DNA of 64,000 bases from Syngnathus acus (taxonomy: Eukaryota; Chordata; Actinopteri; Syngnathiformes; Syngnathidae), in NCBI RefSeq assembly GCF_901709675.1, contig NC_051091.1:13674967-13738966 (forward strand). The letters are read 5' to 3'. This document shows positions 54,856 to 64,000 of the stretch, one piece after another. Position 1 is the first letter of the stretch. Each line of letters starts with the position of its first letter. Made by a program: the position numbers and the translations under genes. The notes beneath the pieces are model-generated. The model saw nothing but the letters and a program-made list of their open reading frames with translations. It did not search any database and was not told the origin of the DNA.

Positions 54856-57800
54856 TTGTAAAAGTTCCTTACACTCATGTTTTGTTCTTCATTTGTAAGA
54901 CAATTGGAAGTTTTTTTCAGCTTCATGCCCCTGGTAGGGTCACCCATGGCAAACGGGTCCTAGGTGAGGGGCCAGACAAAGCACGGCTCATCAGCCCCTT
55001 ATGATGAAAAAAATTAATGGATCACGTTTTCCCTCGCCCGGACGCGGGTCACCGGGGCCCCCCTCTGGAGCCAGGCCTGGAGGCGGGGCTCGAAGGCGAG
55101 CGTCTGGTGGCCGGGCCTTCGCCCATGGGGCCCGGCCGGGCTCAGCCCGAAAAGGAAACGTGGGTCCCCCTTCCCATGGGCTCACCACCTGTGGGAGGGG
55201 CCAAAGGGGTCGGGTGCATTGCAAGCTGGGCGGCGGCCAAAGGCAGGGACCTTGGCGGTCTGATCCCCGGCTGCAGAAGCTGGCTCTTGGGACATGGAAT
55301 GTCACCTCTCTGGCTGGAAAGGAGCCCGAGCTGGTGTGCGAGGCAGAAAAGTTCCGACTAGATATAGTCGGACTTGCCTCCACGCACAGTTTGGGTTCTG
55401 GTACAAGCCCTCTCGAGAGGGGCTGGACTCTCTTCCACTCTGGAGTTGCCCACGGTGAGAGGCGTCGAGCAGGTGTGGGTATACTTATTGCCCCCCGGCT
55501 GGGCGCCTGCACATTGGGGTTCACCCCGGTGAACGAGAGGGTAGCCTCCCTCCGCCTTCGGGTGGGGGGACGGGTCCTGACTGTTGTTTGTGTCTATGCA
55601 CCAAACGGCAGCTCAGAGTACCCACCCTTCTTGGAGTCCCTGGAGGAAGTGCTGGAGAGCGCTCCTTCTGGGGACTCCGTCGTTCTACTGGGTGACTTCA
55701 ATGCTCACGTGGGCAATGACAGTGAGACCTGGAAGGGCGTGATTGGGAGGAACGGCCCCCCCGATCTGAACCCGAGCGGTGTTCTATTGTTGGACTTCTG
55801 TGCTCGACACGGATTTTCAATAATGAACACCATGTTCAAACATAAGGGTGTCCATGTGTGCACTTGGCACCAGGACACCCTAGGCCGCAGTTCGATGATC
55901 GACTTTGTAGTCGTGTCATCGGATTTGCGGCCGCATGTTTTGGACACTCGGGCGAAGAGAGGGGCGGAGCTGTCAACTGATCACCACCTGGTGGTGGGTT
56001 GGCTCCGATGGTGGGGGAAGATGCCGGTCCGACCTGGCAGACCCAAACGTTCTGTGAGGGTCTGCTGGGAACGTCTGGCGGAATCCCCTGTCAGGAAGAG
56101 CTTCAACTCCCACCTCCGGCAGAGCTTTTCCCACGTCCCGGGGGAGGCGGGGGACATTGAGTCCGAGTGGACCTTGTTCCGCGCCTCCATTGTTGAGGCG
56201 GCCGACCGGAGCTGTGGCCGTAAGGTCATTGGTGCCTGTCGTGGCGGCAATCCCCGAACCCGCTGGTGGACACCGGCGGTAAGGGATGCCGTCAAGCTGA
56301 AGAAGGAGTCCTATCGGGCCGTTTTGGCCTGCGGGACTCCGGAGGCAGCTGACAGGTACCGGATGGCCAAGCGGAACGCGGCTTCGGCGGTTGCTGAGGC
56401 AAAAACCCGGGCGTGGGAGGAGTTCGGCGAGGCCATGGAGAATGACTTCCGGACGGCTTCGAGGAAATTCTGGTCCACCATCCGGCGTCTCAGGAGGGGG
56501 AAGCAGTGCAACGTCAACACTGTTTACAGTGGAGATGGCGTGCTGCTGACCTCGACTCGGGACGTCGTGTGTCGGTGGGGAGAATACTTCGAAGACCTCC
56601 TCAATTCCACCGACACGCCTTCCATTGTGGAAGCAGGGCCTGGGGACTCTGAGGCGGACTCTCCAATCTCTGGGGTTGAAGTCACTGAGGTAGTTAAAAA
56701 ACTCCTCGGTGGCAAGGCCCCGGGGGTGGATGAGATCCGCCCGGATTTCTTAAGGGCTCTGGATGTTGTGGGGCTGTCATGGCTGACACGTCTCTACAGC
56801 ATCGCGTGGACATCGGGGACAGTGCCTCTGGATTGGCAGACTGGGGTGGTGGTTCCCCTCTTTAAGAAGGGGGACCGGAGGGTGTGTTCCAATTACAGGG
56901 GAATTACACTCCTCAGCCTCCCTGGTAAGGTCTATTCAGGGGTGCTGGAGAGGAGGGTCCGTCGGGAGGTCGAACCTCGGATTCAGGAGGAACAGTGTGG
57001 CTTTCGTCCTGGCCGTGGAACAGTGGACCAGCTCTTCACCCTCAACAGGATCCTCGAGGGTGCATGGGAGTTCGCCCAACCAGTCCACATGTGTTTTGTG
57101 GACTTGGAGAAGGCGTTCGACCGTGTCCCTCGGGAGGTTCTGTGGGGGGTGCTTCGGGAGTACGGGGTACCGAGCCAACTGATAAGGGCGGTTCGGTCCC
57201 TGTATCACCGATGCCAGAGTGTGGTCCGCATTTCCGGCAGTAAGTCGGATTCGTTCCCAGTGAGGGTTGGACTCCGCCAAGGCTGCCCTTTGTCACCGAT
57301 TCTGTTCATAATTTTTATGGACAGAATTTCTAGGTGCAGCCGAGGCGTTGAGGGTGTCCGGTTTGGGGACCTCAGCATCGCGTCTCTGCTTTTTGCAGAC
57401 GACGTTGTGCTGTTGGCTTCTTCAGGCCGTGATCTCCAGCTCTCACTGGAGCGGTTCGCAGCCGAGTGTGAAGCGGTCGGGATGAGGGTCAGCACCTCCA
57501 AATCCGAGTCCATGGTCCTCGATCGGAAAAGGGTGGAATGCCCTCTCCGGATCGGGGATGAGATCCTGCCCCAAGTGGAGGAGTTTAAGTATCTTGGGGT
57601 CTTGTTCACGAGTGAGGGGAGGATGGAGCGCGAGATCAACAAGCGGATCGGTGCAGCGTCGGCAGTAATGCGGACTCTGTACCGGTCCGTCGTGGTAAAG
57701 AGAGAGCTGAGCCAAAAGGCAAAGCTCTCAATTTACCGGTCGATTTACGCTCCTACCCTCACCTATGGTCACGAGCTATGGGTCGTGACCGAAAGAACGA

Positions 57801-58211
57801 GATCCCGGATACAAGCGGCCGAAATGAGTTTTCTCCGCAGGATGTCCGGGCTCTCCCTTAGAGATAGGGTGAGAAGTTCGGTCATCCGGGAGAGACTCGG
57901 AGTAGAGTCGCTACTCCTCCACGTTGAGAGGAGCCAGATGAGGTGGCTCGGGCATCTCATCAGGATGCCTCCTGGACGCCTCCCTGGGGAGGTGTTCCGG
58001 GCATGTCCCACCGGTAGGAGACCCCGGGGACGACCCAGGACGCGCTGGAGAGACTATGTCTCTCGGCTGGCCTGGGAACGCCTTGGGATCCCCCGGGATG
58101 AGCTAGATGAAGTGGCTGGGGAGAGGGAAGTCTGGGAGTCCCTCCTGAAGCTGCTGCCCCCGCGACCCGACCCCGGATAAGCGGAAGAAGATGGATGGAT
58201 GGATGGATGGA
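54856..58211 (+). mobile_element. Rex3-type LINE, near full length
   Basis: Flanked by an 11-bp duplication TATTTCTCGTC (54845-54855 and 58212-58222). It has a 5' region, one long frame and a very short 3' end, GGATAAGCGGAAGAAG followed by four to five GATG units. The frame is open throughout. This is the only LINE in the window without a disabling change. Confidence 0.93.
55001..58180 (+). CDS. Rex3-type endonuclease-reverse transcriptase (1,059 codons)
   Basis: The first about 85 residues are low-complexity and the true start is unsure. Endonuclease spans about 90-330: [19 protein letters not shown] (near 230), [11 protein letters not shown] and [10 protein letters not shown] (near 325). 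The place of the usual catalytic Glu reads [10 protein letters not shown], as is usual in this fish family as I know it. RT spans about 560-880: [10 protein letters not shown] (631), [25 protein letters not shown] and [12 protein letters not shown] (near 797), with the catalytic Asp pair kept. The C-terminal domain has [18 protein letters not shown] and ends RPDPG. Its RNA would be copied at the target site. Confidence 0.92.
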   Translation: MMKKINGSRFPSPGRGSPGPPSGARPGGGARRRASGGRAFAHGARPGSARKGNVGPPSHGLTTCGRGQRGRVHCKLGGGQRQGPWRSDPRLQKLALGTWNVTSLAGKEPELVCEAEKFRLDIVGLASTHSLGSGTSPLERGWTLFHSGVAHGERRRAGVGILIAPRLGACTLGFTPVNERVASLRLRVGGRVLTVVCVYAPNGSSEYPPFLESLEEVLESAPSGDSVVLLGDFNAHVGNDSETWKGVIGRNGPPDLNPSGVLLLDFCARHGFSIMNTMFKHKGVHVCTWHQDTLGRSSMIDFVVVSSDLRPHVLDTRAKRGAELSTDHHLVVGWLRWWGKMPVRPGRPKRSVRVCWERLAESPVRKSFNSHLRQSFSHVPGEAGDIESEWTLFRASIVEAADRSCGRKVIGACRGGNPRTRWWTPAVRDAVKLKKESYRAVLACGTPEAADRYRMAKRNAASAVAEAKTRAWEEFGEAMENDFRTASRKFWSTIRRLRRGKQCNVNTVYSGDGVLLTSTRDVVCRWGEYFEDLLNSTDTPSIVEAGPGDSEADSPISGVEVTEVVKKLLGGKAPGVDEIRPDFLRALDVVGLSWLTRLYSIAWTSGTVPLDWQTGVVVPLFKKGDRRVCSNYRGITLLSLPGKVYSGVLERRVRREVEPRIQEEQCGFRPGRGTVDQLFTLNRILEGAWEFAQPVHMCFVDLEKAFDRVPREVLWGVLREYGVPSQLIRAVRSLYHRCQSVVRISGSKSDSFPVRVGLRQGCPLSPILFIIFMDRISRCSRGVEGVRFGDLSIASLLFADDVVLLASSGRDLQLSLERFAAECEAVGMRVSTSKSESMVLDRKRVECPLRIGDEILPQVEEFKYLGVLFTSEGRMEREINKRIGAASAVMRTLYRSVVVKRELSQKAKLSIYRSIYAPTLTYGHELWVVTERTRSRIQAAEMSFLRRMSGLSLRDRVRSSVIRERLGVESLLLHVERSQMRWLGHLIRMPPGRLPGEVFRACPTGRRPRGRPRTRWRDYVSRLAWERLGIPRDELDEVAGEREVWESLLKLLPPRPDPG

Positions 58212-58222
58212 TATTTCTCGTC

Positions 58223-59505
58223 GTGCTGTCAGTCTCGCAAGATCCCTCCTGTAGCCGAGTAACTTCTACCTGTTCAAGTTAGTCACTGTCTGAAGTCCTG
58301 TCAATCTCGTCTTTGCAATCGCTCTTTCCCAGTCCAAATATTAATTTTTCACTCCAAATTTCCTCTTTGATTCAAATTTTTCTCAGTATTCTCAAATGGG
58401 TATCAGTCCCGTCAGTTTTGTTCACCCAATTTGTTTATGTACATTATCTTTGTCTCCCCTTCAAATCACCTCACTGTTCAAATCAGTCACCCTTTTGAAT
58501 GGACCTGTAATCTTCCCAAAATGATTTAACTATTCAACTCTTTTCAATATTTGTTATGCAAATTAACCCTCTTAAAATGTGTTCTCAAATACTTTCCCTT
58601 TAATAGCAGTTTTAATGCATTCATATGTTTAGAAATTTTCCCCATTCCTTGTTTCTGGTCTAGTTTCCTATTTTATTTAATTACCTTCCAAACATTTGTT
58701 GTCTATTGTGCTGCAGTCTAATCCCTATTAGCTGTATGATTTGTCATCATTCGTGCTTTTCCATTGAAACATTTTAACCGTTACTGTCGCTAGATTGTTA
58801 CCACGCTTTGCATCCATTCCAGATTGTTGTCTCCCATTAACTCCTTTCCTTTCGAGATGCTTCGTCTGCTCCTTCCATCACTGCCTGTTGAATTCTGGCA
58901 CGTCCTGTTAAAGCCTCAAAAATAATTGAATCCGAAAAAACATTGAATGTCACAAATAGCTTTTATATCTACTTACTCATTCAAATGTAACCCCACCCCC
59001 CTTTGACATATTCACCCAATGTGTCATTAGGCATTCAAAAAGGAACCGGCAAAATGTCCTACCACATCATCATATGCCTTGCAGCCAGTTTGTCGAACCT
59101 TTCACTCATCCAGGACCGTCATCCCCAAGTCGGTCACTCGGCAACCCCAACAAAAATCCTCGCACTCCTGCCAGTGAGCATACAGCCCCGCTGACAGCGG
59201 ACACTTGTACTCACAAAAACTACACAGGCATCGAGTATCAAAATAAAAAATAGACACACAATGAATCATGGTGCCCGGGGATCCTTTCCTGAAAATCATC
59301 AATCATCATAAAAATCAAAAGGGTTAGGGTTAACATTTTCACGTGAATTCAACATAAACTCTCCAAGGCTGCAATCGACAACCTGCAAAATTAATGCAAG
59401 TTATAAAACAACCAGCAATCTGCTCCTTGGCTGGCGGTTGATGCTGCAATAAGTCAAGTGACGCACAGAAACAAAGCAAAGCAAAGCTCTTGCCACAAGC
59501 AAGCT
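58223..59505. other. No gene recognised
   Basis: Continues the sequence that the Rex3 element split. Weak minus frame near 58810-58925 reads SIIFEALTGRARIQQAVMEG and another near 59102-59302 is Cys-rich. Neither is assigned. Two TTAGGG-like units at 59320 are chance-level. Confidence 0.35.
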
Positions 59506-61890
59506 TAAGTTTCAAATATTTGGTTGTCATCCACATCCCTCATTTTTACCAACACGTGGATTTTCCAACTCGGGGAGAGAACACTCTGGACTTGGTTTAC
59601 ACCAATATAAGGATGCATTCAGAGCAGCCCCCCGCCCCCACCTCGGCTCTTCAGACCACCTATCTGTTATGCTAATCCCTGCATACAGGCCCCTGCTGAT
59701 CAGAGCAAAACCCACAGTGAAGCAGGTGAGGGTGTGGTCTGAGGGGGCCATGGAGGCACTCCAGGACTGCTTTGAGTGCTCTGACTGGGACATGTTCAAG
59801 TCAGCAGCAACATATGACAATCAGATCGACATTGATGAGTACGCCATGACTGTGTCAGCCTACATCAACAAATGCTCCGAGGACGTCAGCACCACTAAGA
59901 ACATCATCACCCGAGCCAACCAACGACCCTGGATGACTGAGGATGTACGTCATACGCTACGAGCACGGAACTCAGCCTTCAAGTCTGGCGACAAGGAGGC
60001 ACTGAGGACAGCGAGAGCCAACTTGAACCGTGCCATCAGGCTAGCGAAGCGAAGCCACAGTCGAAAAATTCAGGATTTTTTCCACGACGCCAATAACACC
60101 AGGAGTATGTGGCAAGGCATACGGGCGATCACGGACTACAACTTACCCTCCCCCCCGGTGGGTGAGGTTGCTGCTGACTTCCTGAATGGTCTAAATAACT
60201 TCTTTGGGCGTTTTGAGGCACTAAACAGCACTCCTGCAGTTAAAACTGTTCCCCACCAGGAAGAGGAGGCCCTCTGCCTTGACTCAGCCGACGTGTGGAA
60301 GACTCTGAGAAGAGTCAACCCACGTAAGGCCCCAGGCCCTGACAACATACCTGGGCGGGTGTTCAAAGAATGTGCAGGCCAGCTGGCTGGTGTCATCACA
60401 GACATTTTTAACATCTCGCTGGACCAAGCCAAAGTGCCAGTGTGCTTCAAGGCTGCCTCCATCATTCCGGTGCCGAAGAAACCTCAAATCACCTCATGGA
60501 ATGACTACAGACCGGTGGCACTGACTCCCATCATGATGAAGTGCTTCGAAAGGCTGCTCAAAGATCACATCGTCTCCAGACTCCCCCCAACATTCGATCC
60601 GTTCCAGTTTGCCTACCGGCAGAACCGCTCTACTGAGGATGCCATCTCCTCCGTTCTTCACCTGAGCCTGGCTCACCTGGAGGAGAGGAACACCCACGTG
60701 CGGTTGCTGTTCCTGGACTTCAGCTCAGCGTTTAACACCATCATTCCACAACATCTGGTGGAAAAACTGGAACACCTGGGCTTCAGCACCCCCCTTCGGA
60801 ACTGGCTGCTAGACTTCCTCACCAACAGACCTCAGTCAGTCCGGGTCGGACAGAACACCTCAGATGTCATCACCCTCAGCACAGGCTCCCCTCAGGGCTG
60901 CGTCCTGAGCCCCCTGCTGTTCACCCTGATGACACACGACTGCGCCCCCAGGTTCACCACCAATCACATCGTGAAGTTTGCAGACGACACAACGGTGGTG
61001 GGCCTCATCAGGGACAACAACGACCTGGACTACAGAGAGGAGGTGGAGCAGTTGGTGGGCTGGTGCAGAGGAAAACAGCCTGATCCTGAATGTGGAGAAG
61101 ACGAAGGAGATCATCGTCGACTTCAGGAAGAACCAGCCTCACCACGCTCCACTGATCATCAACAGCTCAGCTGTGGAGGTGGTCAGCGGCACTAAATTCC
61201 TGGGAGTCCACATCACAGACGACCTCACCTGGACTGTGAACACCACAACACTGGTCAAGAGGGCACAGAAGCGCTTGTACTTCCTGCGGAGGATGAGGAG
61301 AGCCCACCTGCCCCCACCCATCATGAGGACGTTCTACCGAAGCACCATAGAGAGCATTCTGACAAGCTGTCTCTCGGTGTGGTGTGGAGGTTGCAGCGCC
61401 TCCGATTGGAAGAACCTGAGGAGAGTGGTGAGGACAGCAGAGAGGATCATCGGGGCTCCTCTTCCCTCCATTCAGGACTTGTCATCCCAGCGCTGCGTGT
61501 CCCGAGCCCGAAATATTATCAGTGACCCATCACACCACCACCATGGACTGTTCTCCCTGCTGCCCTCTGGGAAGAGGTTTCGCAGCATCCGCTGCAGGTC
61601 CACCAGGTTCTGCAATAGTTTTTTCCCTGCTGTCGTCAGACAGTTGAACATTCAAACGTAGCATTCCTCTGCACACTTGTAAATACTGCTTTTGTCTCCT
61701 GCACTGTTTACATACTTTATCACTGCTGCACTTTGTACTTTATAATTATCTTATTTCATATTTTTATATAGAATGTCACTTTTTAACCAGCCGAAATACC
61801 TCTACATTGTTGAAAGCCGTATGCAACGAAATTTCGTTTTGTACACACCTAGTGTTGACAAAATGACAATAAAGTTCTGTCTAAGTCTCT
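59506..61890 (+). mobile_element. L2-type LINE (family B), 5'-truncated
   Basis: Starts in the last part of the endonuclease (VDFPTRGENTLDLVYTNI, near 59550), runs through the RT frame and a 3' UTR to AATAAAGTTCTGTCTAAGTC, and ends in CTAAGTCTAAG units. Damage is limited to a frame change in the first part and a one-base insertion near 61070. Confidence 0.9.
59669..61661 (+). pseudogene. L2-type LINE reverse transcriptase, one late frameshift
   Basis: From 59669: [80 protein letters not shown], and [13 protein letters not shown] (near residue 436), so all catalytic motifs are kept. One extra A near 61070 moves the frame. The C-terminal part then runs on in the other frame (KTKEIIVDFRKN, FYRSTIESILTSC, HGLFSLLPSGKRFRS) to a stop at 61659. 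The endonuclease is mostly lost. Confidence 0.88.
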
Positions 61891-62773
61891 AAGTCTAAGA
61901 CATAGTCCGTCACCCTGTCGGGTGAGTCCAGGTTTGTCATGTCATATCGTCCATCGTCCTAGTGTTTGATATTAGTCCTGTCTTGTCCATCCGTGTTACT
62001 CAAATGGGCCTTCTCCATGAACTATTTTGTTGTTCATGGTGCCTTCGATTAACCATCAGCTGTTAGTTAAGGTTATAACTCATCACTCATCAATCTTGGG
62101 TATTCCAGTCTCATGTGAGAGGAATCTTACCCTCAACTGTGACCCTTTCATACCAACTCCAAAATACTTTGGCCTTTCACACTGCCCCCGACACACATAC
62201 ACGTTCCTAACCACACAAGTGCCAATTCATTCGCCTTCATCGCTCAGCTCTCATTCCACAACAAACAAATTTAGTATGTGTTAGTGAGTAGGTAATCAGT
62301 GAATACTGAAGGTAACCCTTCATTTCTGGATGTTCTTCACAATTAAATAATTCATACAATCGTACCTCACCTTTACCGTAAAACTGTCAATTAAATGCCT
62401 AAAAAAATCAGTTATTTCTACTGCTGAGCCTGTTCATGGGTGAGCATGGGGAAAGATGCAGCCTCAGATGGTCCTTAAACACTTTTATCCTAATCTATCC
62501 TTCTGATCGAACAGCTGGGTAAAGATACTCAAAAGGCTCCCTCCGACAGTCTACTCCACTATATTGTTTTCACTTTGCCATGTCAATGCATTTGTTATTA
62601 GAATCCTATCACATTTGTCATCTCGTTAACTGTCACTTTGTGTGACTTTTATGCAGCATTATTCTTAACTGTCAAAAGTTTCCATGGCTGTTATTCCTTG
62701 AACTTATCGGACTTTCTGACACCAGAATTCCCAGTGAGGTGTAATTAACTTCTAATTTATTAAAGATTAAAAA
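61891..62773. other. No gene recognised
   Basis: Pyrimidine-rich on +. Short frames only. Confidence 0.4.
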
Positions 62774-63074
62774 GATTAAAGTCCCAATGATCGTCACACA
62801 CACACCTGGGTGTGGTGAAATTTGTCCTCTGCATTTAACCCATCCCCGTGTGATTTTAATCCATCCCCTGGGGGAGAGGGGAGCAGTGAGCAGCAGCGGT
62901 GCCGCGCTCGGGAATCAGTTGGTGATCTAACCCCCCAATTCCAACCCTTAATGCTGAGTGCCAAGCAGGGAGGCAATGGGTCCCATTTTTATAGTCTTTG
63001 GTATGACCCGGCCGAGGTTTGAACCCACAACCTTCCAGTCTCAGGGCGGACACTCTACCACTAGGCCACTGAGC
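62774..63074 (-). mobile_element. tRNA-derived SINE, second family, minus copy
   Basis: Reverse complement of 35573-35877: AAAGTCCCAATGATCGTC tail at left and CACTAGGCCACTGAGC head at right, with the GGGTTCAAAC B box complement at about 63020. Intact over its length. Confidence 0.88.
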
Positions 63075-64000
63075 TTAATTAAGTCCATTGAACAATCTAG
63101 CCACCTCTTGACTGCATCCTATTGGGTCCTAATGCCCTATTTTCATCTCCAAAATGTCAATGACTAAATGTCTAATTGTTAAGCTGGATGGGCTAAATGT
63201 GATTCTACTCTTATTTCCTACAGTTTAGCCTTATCTGTTTTATCCAAATTTATCCTCTGATTATGATGCTTTTTCCTTTCTCTGTAACACTACACATTTT
63301 GCTCCTTATTTATTTATTTATCTTTTATCAAGACTCCTCAGTTGTGTCAAGCTCAGTGTTCTCCAAGCAAGCTTCCATCCACTTTGACCCAAGCTCCACC
63401 AAGTTTGATAACGCCTCAGCAAGGAGTCCGGTTTGCTTGATGCACATTTCATGTTTCATGTGTCTTTCGCAGCACCTCATTGTCAAGTTGTTGTCTTTAG
63501 TTGTAGCCTCAGAGCCAACTCATTCCTCACTCTGGATGAGTCAATTTTCAACTGAGTCCATTCTCATCTTGTAAGTTCCTTCACTCTTTGTACTCTCCTC
63601 CGAGGATGTCGTTTTCCTCCGGAGCGTTGTGCTCCCCCCAAGCACAAATATAGTCTTTCTTTGCTCTTGCAAAAGGTCAAAGGTGCCTCAGAGCCATGCA
63701 CCGTTTTCTTGTTGTTCTCAGCTGTCGGTGGAGTCTCGGGATCGAGTTTCAGGGTCACTGATGGATACTGGAAAAGACAGACTGGGAAACCAAACTTAAA
63801 ATATCGTCTTCCAATTAGCCATTAATTTCATAATACCTTTTGTTAATCAAACTTAAAATTCTACTATTAACAATTTAATATCGTTGAGGAAGACGGCGCC
63901 TTTCCTTCATTAGCTCTCGGATGTATTGTGATGGACCTCATTTGAACCATTTTAAAGTGGCAGATTACCCCAAACTTAATATTGCAAGTCTTAACTGTGA
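63075..64000. other. No gene recognised
   Basis: AT-rich with short frames. Nothing assigned up to the window edge. Confidence 0.4.

Noticed and set aside
54991-55524. 177-codon minus frame over the start of the Rex3 frame
   Set aside because: GC-rich antisense shadow with no domain.
59320-59340. Telomere-like GGGTTAGGGTTA
   Set aside because: Only about two units, which is chance-level.

Overview
The window is nuclear DNA of a ray-finned fish, most likely a percomorph teleost. The evidence is the set of repeats (a Rex3-type LINE, several L2-type LINEs, two tRNA-derived SINE families, pogo, hAT and Tc1 transposons, a fish-type copia element, a gypsy element and a gammaretrovirus-like ERV) plus one vertebrate gene with small GT-AG introns. 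The species cannot be fixed from sequence alone. No tRNA, rRNA, CRISPR or bacterial feature was seen.

There is one host gene, RNF123 (KPC1, an E3 ubiquitin ligase), on the + strand from 38766 to 51312. I could place 39 coding exons whose splice phases agree from start to stop, giving a predicted 1,324-residue protein with an N-terminal SPRY domain and a C-terminal C3HC4 RING. Two of its introns look like minor-spliceosome AT-AC introns. Its introns carry a SINE and two minisatellites.

Layout: 1-3150 is an inverted, degraded second copy of the ERV seen at 24-31 kb. 3.7-4.9 kb is a SINE in a pogo relic. 6.2-6.8 kb is an L2 3' end. 7.1-15.0 kb is a SINE plus a long decayed L2 element (ORF1 esterase, endonuclease, RT) interrupted by a pogo transposon and a small hAT. 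15.1-32.9 kb is a four-level nest: a hAT element holds a copia element, which holds an L2 fragment and a truncated gypsy element, which in turn holds a short TRIM-like LTR element and a 6.8-kb ERV. 33.1-36.0 kb is a foldback-type element with arrays of about 140-bp units. 37.5-38.3 kb is another L2 3' end. 38.7-51.5 kb is RNF123. 51.7-53.1 kb is a Tc1 element, followed by an LTR (53.1-53.6 kb). 54.9-58.2 kb is a Rex3-type LINE with an uninterrupted 1,059-codon frame. 59.5-61.9 kb is another L2-type LINE. A SINE lies near 63 kb.

The order of insertions can be read from target-site duplications and by-eye LTR divergence. The copia LTRs differ by about 5 percent, the ERV and TRIM LTRs by about 1 percent or less, which agrees with the nesting. 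Almost all element genes are broken. The exceptions are RNF123, the Rex3 frame and the short gag of the ERV.
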